Source of the DNA: Candidatus Latescibacterota bacterium
Lineage (GTDB): Bacteria > Latescibacterota > UBA2968 > UBA8231
DNA: 64,000 nucleotides
Assembly (NCBI GenBank): GCA_022826515.1
Contig: JAJDUT010000037.1
Location: forward strand, 28,442-92,441
Direction: 5' to 3'
The position numbers were made by a program, and so were the translations under genes. The notes beneath the pieces were generated by a model, which worked only from the letters and a program-made list of their open reading frames with translations, had not been told where the DNA came from and did not search any database. Shown here one piece after another: positions 7,605 to 16,850 of the stretch. Within the stretch, counting starts at the first letter, position 1, and each line of letters opens with the position of its first letter.

Positions 7605-9884
7605 TTAGGGCTGCTCGGCAAAGCGGTGGAAGCGGTCGATTTCCAGATCCGCGTACACTTGTTGTGTGCCGGTGGGCCAGCGGATTTTGAGGGTATCGAC
7701 GCGGGTTCGCGTCCCCAAGCCAAGGGCTGGGGACAGACTGTTGGAAGACCCGAATCCCGGACCGCTGTTGATTTCCACGACCCCGAGCAGATCTTGAGCC
7801 CGCAGGCGCAACTGCGCGCCGATGGCACGAGGCCCTAAATCCACGCCGAGGAAGTGGTTGTGGTGGCCCTCGTTGCGGTACAGGCTGTTGGCCCACAGGT
7901 CGCCTGGATAGTGGCCGCCGACCGCGGTATAGAGGTCGAGATCGCCGTCGAGGTCGTAGTCGGCAAAACCTACGCCGTGCCCCTTGCCCGGATTGCCGAC
8001 GCCGGCCGCGGCTGTGATGTCGGCAAAGCGGTCGCCGCGATTGTGGAATAGGGTGTTGGGTTCAAAGCGCGCCATTATAGGGCCGCCGTTGGTCAGGTAG
8101 ATGTCGATTAGACCGTCGTAGTCGATGTCGCCGTAGCCCGCGCCCATCGAGCCAAAGGAGCGGGCCAGCCCTTGCTGAGGGGCGATGTCGCGGAAGGTCG
8201 TCCCGTCGTTGCGGTACAGATAGGCGCGGGTCGGGCGCAAGGCCAGCCCCGTGACCTGCGACTGCACGATGTCTTCGTAAAAGTTCATGGCCGAGACGAA
8301 GAGGTCGAGATCACCGTCGCCGTCGCTGTCGATGAAAAATCCCACGTAGCTGCCCTCGCCCGGCTTGGCCACGCCAGCCTCGGCAGTGACGTCGCTGAAG
8401 AGCTGCCCGTCGTTGCGGTAGAGGTGGTTGGGGGCGGCTACGTCAATGGCGTAGAGGTCGCTGTCGCCGTCGCCGTCGTAGTCGCCGCAGGTTACGCCGA
8501 GGGTTTTGCCGCGATAGGCCACGCCAGCCTGTGCGCCGCGGTCGGCAAAGGTGCCGTCCCCTTGGTTGTGGTACAGACGATTGGGCCGCCCGCTGCCGGT
8601 GATGCCGGAGGCCACGTACAGATCTGGTAGGCCGTCGTTGTCGTAGTCGGTCCAGACGGCCATGAAGCTGTCGTCCGCGCCAGCGACTCCGGCTTGGGGT
8701 GCGACATCGCGAAAGGTTCCATCGCCCTGATTGCGGTAGAGCGAGTTGGGCGCGAGGCCCTCCCAAGCCTCGCGGGTGGTAAAGAGGTCTGGGTGGCCGT
8801 CGCCATCGTAGTCCGCGGCAATGGCCGCCCAGCCGCCGCGCGGGTCTGCGAGGTCGGCTGCGACAGATACGTCGGCAAAGCGGTCGTTGCCGTCGTTGCG
8901 GTAGAGCGCGTGCGGGGCTTGGATGCCCGCGGCGAAGATGTCCGGGTCGCCATCGGTGTCGTAGTCGAGCCACGCCACGCCGCGTCCCCGATCTCGCTTG
9001 CCGACGCCGGTTGCTGCGGCCACATCGGTGAAGCGCACCGGCGATGCCTCGGCCAGCGGTGCCAAGCCGATTTGATGGGCCGGTTCGAGGTCGCCTGGGT
9101 AGGTGCCGTACGCCTCGATATAGGCCAGCCGCAGGTTCCACTGGCGCACGGTGCGCTGCGGCGAAGCCGGGGGGAGGACGTCAATGGCGCGTTTGTACGC
9201 GGTGACGGCCTCGACGTATTGGAGCAAGTGGTGGTGGGCCGCGCCCAAAAGGAAGGAGAGATACACGTCGTCCGGTCGCTCGACGAGCAAGCTGTCGAGG
9301 CGGGTGGCTGCGCCGATAAAATCGCCTAATCGCAAAAGCGAGGCGGCCTTGCCCGAGCGCGCTCGGTAGTGCTTGGGATCGACGGCGAGGATGGCTTCGT
9401 ACTGGGCGAGGGCACCTGCGGCGTCGGGTTGGTCTTGCGTCATTAGGAGGTCGGCGTATGCCATGCAGGCGACCGCGTTGCCGGGGAAGGCCGTCACTAT
9501 GGAGTCGAAAAGGGTGCGCGCTTCGGCTTGACGTCCGAGTTTGCTCAGAGTTTGGGCCAACTGCAATCGGGGTTCGATGCGCTCGGGCGCGAGCTTTTGT
9601 GCGCGTGCGAGCGGAGACACAGCTTGTTGGTAGTGCTTTTGCCGCAAGTAGATTTGCCCGAGCGCGAGCGCGGCCTCGTAGTGCAGGGCGTCGCGCTGGA
9701 CGAGTGCTTCGAGCACGTGGGCGGCAGAGTCCAAACGGCCGGCCGCTAAGTGTTGGCGGGCCTGTTCGTAGCGCTGGGCGCTCTGCGCGGGAGGGGGCGG
9801 CTCGGAGGCACAGCCCAACAAGGCGGCGACCGCGATACCTAGGCGCGTTGGCGTCTTTGGCAGTGGATACATTTTGCGCTGCAT
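7605..9884 (-). CDS. TPR + FG-GAP/VCBS + ASPIC/UnbV lipoprotein
   Basis: 759 residues. The start MQRKMYPLPKTPTRLGIAVAALLGCAS carries a lipobox (LLGC); an internal Met at codon 5 is an alternative start. Residues 35-240 are TPRs. Residues 275-650 are FG-GAP/VCBS blades with repeated calcium-loop signatures of the type DYDxDGxPDLF/DGDxDLY (for example DYDTDGDPDIF, DYDGDGHPDLF, DSDGDGDLDLF, DIDYDGLIDIY), and the last 100 residues form an ASPIC/UnbV domain (HNHFLGVDLG, IGAQLRLR, VDTLKIRWPTG). This CRTAC1-like architecture is typical of surface-exposed adhesive or scaffold proteins. It heads a tight minus-strand array of TPR genes and is divergent from the small lipoprotein at 9,997. Confidence 0.85.
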   Translation of the reverse strand: MQRKMYPLPKTPTRLGIAVAALLGCASEPPPPAQSAQRYEQARQHLAAGRLDSAAHVLEALVQRDALHYEAALALGQIYLRQKHYQQAVSPLARAQKLAPERIEPRLQLAQTLSKLGRQAEARTLFDSIVTAFPGNAVACMAYADLLMTQDQPDAAGALAQYEAILAVDPKHYRARSGKAASLLRLGDFIGAATRLDSLLVERPDDVYLSFLLGAAHHHLLQYVEAVTAYKRAIDVLPPASPQRTVRQWNLRLAYIEAYGTYPGDLEPAHQIGLAPLAEASPVRFTDVAAATGVGKRDRGRGVAWLDYDTDGDPDIFAAGIQAPHALYRNDGNDRFADVSVAADLADPRGGWAAIAADYDGDGHPDLFTTREAWEGLAPNSLYRNQGDGTFRDVAPQAGVAGADDSFMAVWTDYDNDGLPDLYVASGITGSGRPNRLYHNQGDGTFADRGAQAGVAYRGKTLGVTCGDYDGDGDSDLYAIDVAAPNHLYRNDGQLFSDVTAEAGVAKPGEGSYVGFFIDSDGDGDLDLFVSAMNFYEDIVQSQVTGLALRPTRAYLYRNDGTTFRDIAPQQGLARSFGSMGAGYGDIDYDGLIDIYLTNGGPIMARFEPNTLFHNRGDRFADITAAAGVGNPGKGHGVGFADYDLDGDLDLYTAVGGHYPGDLWANSLYRNEGHHNHFLGVDLGPRAIGAQLRLRAQDLLGVVEINSGPGFGSSNSLSPALGLGTRTRVDTLKIRWPTGTQQVYADLEIDRFHRFAEQP

Positions 9885-9996
9885 AGTGTACGAACTGAGG
9901 GGAGAATTGGCGAGTGGCGGCGGCGCAAAGCGGTTGATTCGCGGCGCGTTGTGCCCTATACTTTTGCCGCATGAAAACGCTGCGGAGGTAATCGCA

Positions 9997-10449
9997 ATGA
10001 AACAATGGACATGGTTGGCCCTAGCGGGTCTGTTGACTACCCTGAGTTGCGGTTCAGAGGAAGCCGTTCAACCGACGCCCGATTACGCCGATGCTTGGGT
10101 CGGCGAATACGAAGGCACCGGGAATTTCGCTCTATCCAATGGCATCAGCGGAGAAGACCGCCCTGTTACAATAAGCATTGTGCGGGTCTCTCCTAAGCAA
10201 GTTACCGTGTCTGCCACGTTGGTTTATGGCGAGGGGCGCAACGATTTCTTCCAAGAAATCGACATCCTCCAGCCCGACGATCCCGAGCAGATCACCTTAG
10301 AGGTGCGCTACCTCAATGCGAAGACGGTTTATGCCTTTACTCAAGAAGAAGGTACGATCACCGGCTCCATCGCGACGAGTTCGCTCCGGCTCGGAGGAAC
10401 TTGGGGCCAAGATCAGATCATGACCGGGCTAGAGGTGGTCCGGCAGTAG
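9997..10449 (+). CDS. Small lipoprotein of unknown function
   Basis: 150 residues. A GGAGG site at 9984-9988 precedes the ATG at 9997, and the N-terminus MKQWTWLALAGLLTTLSCGS carries a lipobox-like TLSC. The mature part is rich in beta-strand-forming residues (VGEYEGTGNF, PVTISIVRVS, VTVSATLVYG, SLRLGGTWGQD), suggesting a small beta-barrel or beta-sandwich with a lipocalin-like feel. I do not recognise a family. It is divergently transcribed from the FG-GAP/UnbV gene, with a 112-base spacer that must hold both promoters. Confidence 0.7.
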   Translation: MKQWTWLALAGLLTTLSCGSEEAVQPTPDYADAWVGEYEGTGNFALSNGISGEDRPVTISIVRVSPKQVTVSATLVYGEGRNDFFQEIDILQPDDPEQITLEVRYLNAKTVYAFTQEEGTITGSIATSSLRLGGTWGQDQIMTGLEVVRQ

Positions 10450-10586
10450 GACTGTGATTTATGGGATTGGTGGGATGGACAGGATTTGCGGTGAGCGTCC
10501 ATACATTCGCAATGGTGCGCTAGACGCGCTCGGCGCGACTGATCCCATGCCTAAGTATTCCCCCCGCCAGTAAACGCAACGCACGA

Positions 10587-11846
10587 ATGGCCCGTAATAA
10601 AAAGAACCGTGAGCAAGTGCCGAGCCGCAGTTTCCTTTATATGGGAATGGTCGCGCTGGCGATTGCCCTCGGCGTGGGCGGCTCGTACTGGTACTCGCAG
10701 TACCGGGCAGACGCCGCGCAAGAAGCCGTCGAGCAGGGCGACCGCTTGTTCGGCAAGGGCCAGATGGACGAAGCGGCTCGCTATTACCAACAGGCCATTG
10801 AGTTGGAGCCAGACCTCGCCCAAGCCCATAGCAAACTGGGTGCGACGCACGCCGCGCTAGAGCGTTTTGCTGAGGCAATCCCCCACTTTGAACAGGCGCT
10901 AACGCTGGCCCCCGATCACTTTGAGGCGCGGATCGGCCTCGCTATTTCACTCGACGGATTGGGTCGCTTTTTAGCGGCCGAAGAAAGCTATAAGAAGGCG
11001 CTGGCGTTGCGGCCCGACTTTGGGGCGATTTACTACAATCTCGGCTATCTCTACCATCAACAGGGTCTCTACGCCGAAGCCGCCGCTCAGTACGCCGAAG
11101 CCGTGCGCTTGATACCGACCTTCCTGCAAGCTCGGGCCAATTTGGGACGGGTCTATCACTTACAGCATCGCCCGGGCGAAGCCATTGCCGAGTACCAACG
11201 CGCCCTCGCTGATCATCCAGACGAAGGGAAGGTGTACGCGCACTTGGGCGAGAGTTACATGGCCTTGAGCCAATACCAAGAAGCGCGGGCAGCCTATCGA
11301 CGAGCGATAGAACTCGGCATCGAGACGGCGGGCGGATTTTACGACCTCGGCGTCATCAGCGAACAGGAAGGCAAGCTCGAAGCGGCGCGGAGTTACTTTC
11401 ACCAAGCCCTGCTCAAAAATGCGGCCCACGCCGACTCCTATCACCGCTTGGGTGCGGTGACGGCCAAACTGGGGCAGGAGCAACAGGCTGCCACCTATTA
11501 CTTGGAGGCCATAAAGCGAGATCCCGGCCACGCGGGTGCCCACTATAGCTTGGCCCAACTTTACCTCAAGCAGGGCCGCAGCGACGAGGGCCAGGAACTG
11601 ATGCAAGCCTTTGCCAAGCTCAAGGAATACGAAGGTCGGCTCGCCAGCCTCAAACGGGCTGCGAGCCGGTCGCCGCGCTCACCGGAGGCCAGCTACAACG
11701 TGGGGCTGCTCCACTTAGAGTTCGGGTACGTCAACAAGGCCGCTGCGGTCTTTGAACAGCTCCTCAAACTCCATCCCGAATTTTCTGCCGCGCAGGAGCG
11801 CCTCGCCGAAATCGAGCGGGTGCGGGCTGAGCACAGCGCGGGTTGA
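10587..11846 (+). CDS. Membrane-anchored TPR protein
   Basis: 419 residues. A basic N-terminus (MARNKKNREQVPSR) precedes one hydrophobic segment (about 17-34, YMGMVALAIALGVGGSYWY), so this is a signal-anchor protein with the bulk outside the cytoplasm. Residues 40-415 are about ten TPRs of the PilF/NrfG kind (for example AARYYQQAIELEPDLAQAHS, AIPHFEQALTLAPDHFEARI, AIAEYQRALADHPDEGKVYA). No catalytic domain is seen. It is convergent with the UnbV gene; the stop codons are three bases apart. The 10,450-10,586 spacer holds no gene, only a short G-rich stretch with GGGATTGGTGGGATGGACAG. Confidence 0.82.
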   Translation: MARNKKNREQVPSRSFLYMGMVALAIALGVGGSYWYSQYRADAAQEAVEQGDRLFGKGQMDEAARYYQQAIELEPDLAQAHSKLGATHAALERFAEAIPHFEQALTLAPDHFEARIGLAISLDGLGRFLAAEESYKKALALRPDFGAIYYNLGYLYHQQGLYAEAAAQYAEAVRLIPTFLQARANLGRVYHLQHRPGEAIAEYQRALADHPDEGKVYAHLGESYMALSQYQEARAAYRRAIELGIETAGGFYDLGVISEQEGKLEAARSYFHQALLKNAAHADSYHRLGAVTAKLGQEQQAATYYLEAIKRDPGHAGAHYSLAQLYLKQGRSDEGQELMQAFAKLKEYEGRLASLKRAASRSPRSPEASYNVGLLHLEFGYVNKAAAVFEQLLKLHPEFSAAQERLAEIERVRAEHSAG

Positions 11847-11849
11847 TCG

Positions 11850-13529
11850 TTAAAAAGGATTCGCGCCTAATTTGAGGAGAGCGTGCCCCTGCCCTTGGCG
11901 GACGACTAAGAGCTTGTTGACGGGCACGTTCTCGACTGCGTAGGTGCTGCCGTTGGGATAGGTGATTTCGACGCGGTCGATGGCCTGTGCGGTGCCCAAG
12001 CCGAAGTGGACGCGCAAGTCGCTGTGCGAAAGATAGCTGCCTGCGCCGTTGACCGTGCGCCACTGATGTTTGCCAGCCGCTTGCAGGCCGATGCGAGTGC
12101 CGATTCCGTCGCGATTGTCCTCGCGGCCAAAGACCTGCACCACGAGATAGTTTCCCGCATTTCCTCCATCATTGCGCAACAAAGTCGGCGCGTCGTTAAG
12201 CTCGACGACGAAGAGGTCGATATCGCCGTCGTCGTCGTAGTCGCCAAAGCTAGTGCCGCGGCTGACTTTAGCCTGCGCTAGCTCAAGGCTGGCTGACACT
12301 GGGGCGAAGCGGCCGTCGCCCTCATTGCGGAAGAGTTGGTTGGGTTGGCGGTAAGTGGTGCCGGTTGTGGCTTGGTCAACCTGCGGATATACGTGGCCGT
12401 TGGCGACGAATAGGTCAAGGCGGCCGTCGTTGTCATAGTCGAAAAAGCGCGTTCCCCAACCCAACATCTCTACTGTAGCCGCAGCGAGGCCAGCCGTGGT
12501 CGTGACATCGGAGAAACGCGCGCCGCCCTCATTGCGGTAGAGCGTATTGGTCTCGGTAAAAAAGTGGGTCACATACAGGTCTGGGTCGCCATCGTCGTCG
12601 TAGTCGCCAAAGTCCACGCCCATGCCGGCTTCGACGTCGCCGTCGCCGTTGTACGCCACGCCTGCGATGAGGGCGACGTCTTGGAAGGTGCCGTCGCTTT
12701 GGTTTTGGAAAAGCACGTTGGGAGTCTCGTCGTTGGCGACAAAGAGGTCGGAGTCGCCATCGGAATCGTAGTCGACCGGCACCACGCCCAAGCCGTAATA
12801 GCGGTTGGCGGCCGCCACGCCGGACGCTTGGGTGACGTCGGTAAACGCGCCATCGCCCTCGTTGCGATAAAGCACATCCGGTGCGCCGACTAAGCCTTTG
12901 GGACCGCAATAGACTTGGAGGCCGCTGAAAAAGGTGCAGAGCTTGGGCGTAGCCGGTAGGTGCTCGGCGTCGAAGACGACGTAGTTGGCGACGTAGAGGT
13001 CGAGGTCCCCATCGCGGTCGTAGTCGAAAAAGGCCGCGCTGGCGCTGTATTGGTCGCCGCCAACGCCCGCTGCTTGGGTCGCATCGGCAAAGCGGTCGCC
13101 GCCGCGATTGCGATAGAGTACGTTGGCTCCGTAGTTGGTCGCGTAGAGGTCCGGGCGGTTGTCGTTGTCGATGTCGCCCACGGCTACGCCCCCTCCCCAA
13201 CCAGCGTCGCCGACCTCGGCTTCTCGGGTGATTTCCATAAAAGTACCGTCGCCGCGATTGCGGTAGAGTGCATTGCCCGGCCCCGAGCGGTCGCGGTATG
13301 TAGCAAAGGTGGCCCCATTAACTATGTAGAGGTCGAGGTCGCCGTCGGAGTCGTGGTCGAAGAAGGCCGCGCCGCTGCCGTGGGATTCTAGGATGTAGTG
13401 CTTTTCTGGCCCGCCAAATACATTGCGGTAAGTGATGCCGGCGGCGGCGGTTTGGTCGCTAAATTGGGGTTGGGCGCGCAGGGGGAGGGCGCATAGCAGC
13501 GCGGCGCAAAATAGCGGAAAGACGCGCAA
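11850..13529 (-). CDS. Secreted FG-GAP/VCBS + ASPIC/UnbV (CRTAC1-like) protein
   Basis: 559 residues with a Sec signal peptide (MRVFPLFCAALLCALPLRAQ). Residues 25-430 are a beta-propeller of FG-GAP/VCBS blades, each with a D-rich calcium-binding loop (DHDSDGDLDLYIV, DIDNDNRPDLYA, DYDRDGDLDLYVAN, DYDSDGDSDLFVAN, DYDDDGDPDLYV, DYDNDGRLDLFVAN, DYDDDGDIDLFVVE). Residues 445-555 are an ASPIC/UnbV domain (NYLVVQVFG, GIGTRIGLQAAG, DRVEITYPNGS). It shares this design with the 7,605-9,884 protein but lacks its TPR region. It is a likely cell-surface or secreted protein, with no obvious substrate. Confidence 0.88.
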   Translation of the reverse strand: MRVFPLFCAALLCALPLRAQPQFSDQTAAAGITYRNVFGGPEKHYILESHGSGAAFFDHDSDGDLDLYIVNGATFATYRDRSGPGNALYRNRGDGTFMEITREAEVGDAGWGGGVAVGDIDNDNRPDLYATNYGANVLYRNRGGDRFADATQAAGVGGDQYSASAAFFDYDRDGDLDLYVANYVVFDAEHLPATPKLCTFFSGLQVYCGPKGLVGAPDVLYRNEGDGAFTDVTQASGVAAANRYYGLGVVPVDYDSDGDSDLFVANDETPNVLFQNQSDGTFQDVALIAGVAYNGDGDVEAGMGVDFGDYDDDGDPDLYVTHFFTETNTLYRNEGGARFSDVTTTAGLAAATVEMLGWGTRFFDYDNDGRLDLFVANGHVYPQVDQATTGTTYRQPNQLFRNEGDGRFAPVSASLELAQAKVSRGTSFGDYDDDGDIDLFVVELNDAPTLLRNDGGNAGNYLVVQVFGREDNRDGIGTRIGLQAAGKHQWRTVNGAGSYLSHSDLRVHFGLGTAQAIDRVEITYPNGSTYAVENVPVNKLLVVRQGQGHALLKLGANPF

Positions 13530-13563
13530 GGCTTAGATGCTGTTTGAAAGCGCCCGATCGGCT

Positions 13564-13590
13564 ATCCGCAGATAAATGCAGATGAACGCA
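13564..13590. repeat. Intergenic CGCAGAT repeat, copy 1
   Basis: The sequence starting TATCCGCAGATAAATGCAG recurs with two mismatches at 38,294, where it has an extra unit. It lies in the 77-base spacer between the HEAT gene and the UnbV gene. Similar CGCAGAT-type units occur between genes in many bacteria; their function is unknown. Confidence 0.7.
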
Positions 13591-13606
13591 GGGGCGAAGG
13601 GAGTTA

Positions 13607-14425
13607 TCACGGGGCGACCGCGTAGTTTAGACCCGTGAGCAAGTGCAATGCTTCTTTGGCGGCCTCGTGGTCGGGACCTTCGCGCTCGGCGAACATGCGC
13701 TCTAGCGGCCTCACAGCCGTGGTGTCGCCGATGCGTCCGAGGGTGCGGGCGCTTTCTGCGCGGACCCAGATGTTGTCGTCGGTCAAGGCGAGGCACAGCG
13801 CGTCGAGAGCGCGATGCGTCCGGTGGTGTCCCAATAGCTGCGCAGCGATGTAGCGCACGTTGTCGTCGTGGTCGCGGAGTGCGCTGAGGGCCGCGGCTTC
13901 GGACGCTGGCGTCCACAGAAACTGCAGCGCGGCAAGGGCCTGTCGGCGCACCGAGGGAATAGTATCCGCCAAGGCGCGCACCAGAGAAGGCACTGCCGTG
14001 GTGTCGCGGAGATTGCCCAAACTCCAAGCTGCTGCCCCGCGCACCTCGGGGACCGAGTCGTCGGCGAGGATGCTGGCCAAAGTCGCGTGGAGGTGGGGGT
14101 CGTCGAGTTGGCCGAGGGCGCGGACGGCCTGTTCGCGGACATAGCGGTTGTCGTCGCGGAGGAGCGATTTGAGGAAGGGGGTGGCGCGCGGGTCGCCGAT
14201 TTGGCCGAGGATTTGGGCGGTAATGTAGCGCAGGCTATCGCTGCCAGCGGCCGCGCGGTCCAGCAAAGGCTCGACGGCCGCACCGCCTAGTTGCACTAAG
14301 GCATGGCTGGCGTCGAGGCGGACTTGACGCCGCGAATCGGCGAGTTGGTCGATGTAGTACTCGGCCTGTTGTGCGGCGCAGCTCAATAGGCCGGCGCAGA
14401 GGGTTGCTAGGGCGAGCTTGGACAT
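13607..14425 (-). CDS. HEAT-repeat lipoprotein
   Basis: 272 residues. The N-terminus MSKLALATLCAGLLSCAAQ is a signal peptide with a lipobox (LLSC, residues 13-16). The remainder is about seven HEAT/PBS-lyase-like repeats of roughly 31 residues: RRQVRLDASHALVQLG, LRYITAQILGQIGDPRATP, NRYVREQAVRALGQLDDPH, VPEVRGAAAWSLGNLRDTT, IPSVRRQALAALQFL, NVRYIAAQLLGHHR and IWVRAESARTLGRIGDTTA. Such alpha-solenoids are protein-interaction scaffolds. It lies downstream of the DUF4159 gene, separated by a terminator-like hairpin, and upstream of a UnbV protein. Confidence 0.82.
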   Translation of the reverse strand: MSKLALATLCAGLLSCAAQQAEYYIDQLADSRRQVRLDASHALVQLGGAAVEPLLDRAAAGSDSLRYITAQILGQIGDPRATPFLKSLLRDDNRYVREQAVRALGQLDDPHLHATLASILADDSVPEVRGAAAWSLGNLRDTTAVPSLVRALADTIPSVRRQALAALQFLWTPASEAAALSALRDHDDNVRYIAAQLLGHHRTHRALDALCLALTDDNIWVRAESARTLGRIGDTTAVRPLERMFAEREGPDHEAAKEALHLLTGLNYAVAP

Positions 14426-14439
14426 GGGCGACTTAAGTG

Positions 14440-14476
14440 AAAGCAGGTGTCAAGAGTTAGACCTGACACCTGCTTT
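14440..14476 (-). terminator. Terminator-like perfect palindrome
   Basis: A 13-bp perfect inverted repeat AAAGCAGGTGTCA/TGACACCTGCTTT (14440-14452 and 14464-14476, 11-base loop) lies between two minus-strand genes. On the minus strand it ends CTTTCACTT, a weak T-run, so it could stop transcription after the DUF4159 gene. A repeat-element origin is also possible. Confidence 0.55.
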
Positions 14477-14498
14477 GAAATTGGCTTTGTAGGAAAGC

Positions 14499-15692
14499 CT
14501 AGTTGACCATCTGCATAAGGCGTTGGGTAATCGACCCCTCCTGCGTCAGGGCGTAGATGATGATGTTGACCGCCAGTTGGAGCTGGCGCGTCGAGTCCCC
14601 GGCACGTGTGTCGTTTTGCCAGCCCCAGCCGCCGTCGCCGGGTGTGACGCTCACCAGCCGACCTTTGATGTAATGGCCACGCAGATAATTCCAGGGCCTG
14701 ACGCCTAACTTACCCTGTCCCAACGAGGGACTATAGCCAAAAGGCATGCCCCCATCTAAGTCGAAGAAGGCAGTATAGACGGGATGATCCTCTGGCAGGC
14801 GCTCAGACCAGAAGTCCTTACCGTGGACTAGGCCGCCGTACTTTTCCAGTGCTTCGCCGTGGAGCCCGCCGAACGTAAAACCACCCGACATTAGGTAGTG
14901 GGCTAGGTTGGCCATTTCGGTTTCGTTGGGCCCGCCATACGGGTAGATGATGGGTATTTCCATCAGGCTCGGGTCATCGTACGTGACACGGCCGAGGAAT
15001 TCGGCCTTGAGCCCGGTGTATTCGTTGACCACATCGCGCAGCCGGTCGAGGGTTTGGGTGTTGAGTCCAGCGTTGCCGGATAATGCCCGCCCAGACACGA
15101 CTGAAGCAAACTTGACAAAGCCCTTGATGGCCTGCTTGTCCGTGGCGTCTTGGACGATAATGGCGCGGTAGCGGCCGGTGTCCATGTTGTTGACGTCGAG
15201 CATCTCTAGGCCCATGTCGATTTTGTGCTCGGAGGTGCGGGTGCTAGTCACGGCTGCGGCCGTTAGCTTAGGCTCGATAGTCATAGTACTCGTCGGGCTG
15301 AAGGCGGATTGCCCGGACAGGCGAATCCCCGAGCCACCGACACCGGCGATTAGGCTGCGGGTGTTGAATGAGGCCGTGGCCTGTACTTGATCCATACGCG
15401 CTTGTGCGAGTTGGACTTCGCGGCGTGCGAGCTGACGCTTGGGCTGGGGAATTTTGCGCAGCTCCAGCGGCTTGGTCAGGCGCGGCTCGCGCTTGATAAA
15501 CTTGGTCGTCAGAGGCCGGGGTGCCTTCTGCTCGGCTTCCTGAAAGGGGTTGATCGCCACGACGATGAGCAGGAGGGCCACAGCAGAGCCTAGGGCAATA
15601 AAGAAGCCCCGGCGCAAGCGGCGGACTAAGCTGTCGAGATCGAAATCCTGCGTGGGTGAAGCAAAGCGCGTGGAGACCCATTTCTTACTCAT
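14499..15692 (-). CDS. DUF4159 domain protein with N-terminal membrane anchor
   Basis: 397 residues. A cytoplasmic N-terminus (1-30) precedes one transmembrane helix (about 31-50, FFIALGSAVALLLIVVAI) and then a proline/arginine-rich linker with RREVQLAQARMDQ (about 55-105), reminiscent of TonB-type spacers. The C-terminal part (about 175-390) is a DUF4159-like domain: LRDVVNEYTGL, FLGRVTYDDPSLMEIPIIYP, LAHYLMSGGFTFGG, ending LQLAVNIIIYALTQEGS. This domain is found in many uncultivated and planctomycete-type genomes, and its function is not established. Its ATG overlaps the stop of the upstream FlgT-like gene (ATGA), so the two are co-translated. Confidence 0.78.
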   Translation of the reverse strand: MSKKWVSTRFASPTQDFDLDSLVRRLRRGFFIALGSAVALLLIVVAINPFQEAEQKAPRPLTTKFIKREPRLTKPLELRKIPQPKRQLARREVQLAQARMDQVQATASFNTRSLIAGVGGSGIRLSGQSAFSPTSTMTIEPKLTAAAVTSTRTSEHKIDMGLEMLDVNNMDTGRYRAIIVQDATDKQAIKGFVKFASVVSGRALSGNAGLNTQTLDRLRDVVNEYTGLKAEFLGRVTYDDPSLMEIPIIYPYGGPNETEMANLAHYLMSGGFTFGGLHGEALEKYGGLVHGKDFWSERLPEDHPVYTAFFDLDGGMPFGYSPSLGQGKLGVRPWNYLRGHYIKGRLVSVTPGDGGWGWQNDTRAGDSTRQLQLAVNIIIYALTQEGSITQRLMQMVN

Positions 15693-16774
15693 AATGAACT
15701 CCTCGAAGGGCGTTTTGGGGAAATGACCCGGTCTTGGACTTGTAGGCCATCTCCGCGTTTTTTGAGCTTCTTGTCGAGTTTTCGCAGCCGAGCGATGGCC
15801 ATGGTGGAATCTACGTCAACCACCTCTATTTGCCCCACTTTCTGCTCTGATGGCCTAGGCCGCCACACGTCGAACCGCATTCGCTTCGTCAGCCCGTGCC
15901 GCGCACCAATGTTTAGCTGGACATGGGGCTTGCCTTTCCGTTCGGGCAAGACGGCTGCTATAAGGCCCTCTAGCGGCAAATTCGCGTCTAGGTCGGGGGC
16001 TAGATTATCCGCCAGTCCCTTTAACACCCCGCGGGCAGTAACGAGATCGCTACTGGGCTTGGAGACGAACCAGCGCTCGGCGACGTTGAGTGCGCGTTCT
16101 GTGGCGGGATCAGCCATTTGCAAGCGAAGCAGATCGGCTAGAAAAGCCTGCGTCAAACCGGGATGGGATGCGCCCGGATATTTCCATGTATTATAAAGGA
16201 ATAGCTGTTGGTCATAAGGTATCACGGCCGAGGAGTCGCGCAAGTCCGACCAGAAAATTTTGTCGCGGTGTAAATCCTCTAGCTTAACTTCGAGTTGACA
16301 GACGATGGAAGGCAGGGAAATGACCTCGTAAGACTGAGAGTCGCTTGGGCCGCCATCGTCTAATAGGCGCAAATTGTCGGAGTAGTGAATGACTTGATTG
16401 TGGTATGTTTTATGGGCTTTGTTGAAAGTGAAATGGGCGATGTAATCGATGGATTCTTGCCCGGTGGGGTCGCGGGCCTCGCGGATGCTCGGCAAGCGCA
16501 CGACGCGAAAGCGGCCTAAGTTGGTAAAGACATCTCTGATTGTGCGCTCGATTTCCAGCATCAGGCGGGGATGCTGCTCGGCGAGATGGATGGGCAGGAG
16601 CTCTTGCTCGACGAGATTGGTAAAGACCAAGCCGATGGTGTAGGTGTGCGGCTGGGCGTTGGCTGGCTGGCCACCGAATACGAGAGCCAATCCAATAAGG
16701 GAAAGAGATTTCACGAAGTTGAATATGCGCTCGCGGTCAAGCCTTCGCTCGATGCGATCTAAGCGTTTGGACAA
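15689..16774 (-). CDS. Secreted protein with a FlgT-C-like domain
   Basis: 361 residues. A charged N-region (MSKRLDRIERRLDRER) is followed by a hydrophobic core and a likely signal peptidase site at ANAQ (about 38-41). Residues 45-125 (YTIGLVFTNL, LMLEIERTIRDVFTNLGRFRVVRL) look like the N-terminal module of CsgG/FlgT-type periplasmic proteins. Residues 280-350 (VQLNIGARHGLTKRMRFDVWR, VGQIEVVDVDSTMAIARL, VQDRVI) match the small beta-barrel at the C-terminus of FlgT-like proteins. The assignment is by pattern only. It forms a two-gene unit with the DUF4159 gene. No flagellar gene is nearby, so a flagellar role is not implied. Confidence 0.6.
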   Translation of the reverse strand: MSKRLDRIERRLDRERIFNFVKSLSLIGLALVFGGQPANAQPHTYTIGLVFTNLVEQELLPIHLAEQHPRLMLEIERTIRDVFTNLGRFRVVRLPSIREARDPTGQESIDYIAHFTFNKAHKTYHNQVIHYSDNLRLLDDGGPSDSQSYEVISLPSIVCQLEVKLEDLHRDKIFWSDLRDSSAVIPYDQQLFLYNTWKYPGASHPGLTQAFLADLLRLQMADPATERALNVAERWFVSKPSSDLVTARGVLKGLADNLAPDLDANLPLEGLIAAVLPERKGKPHVQLNIGARHGLTKRMRFDVWRPRPSEQKVGQIEVVDVDSTMAIARLRKLDKKLKKRGDGLQVQDRVISPKRPSRSSL

Positions 16775-16850
16775 CTTAGTAGCTCGGAGGATCCACTAGG
16801 CATTGGGTCAATAGGCTTTGATAAATCACAACTGACGTTGCACAGTGCCT

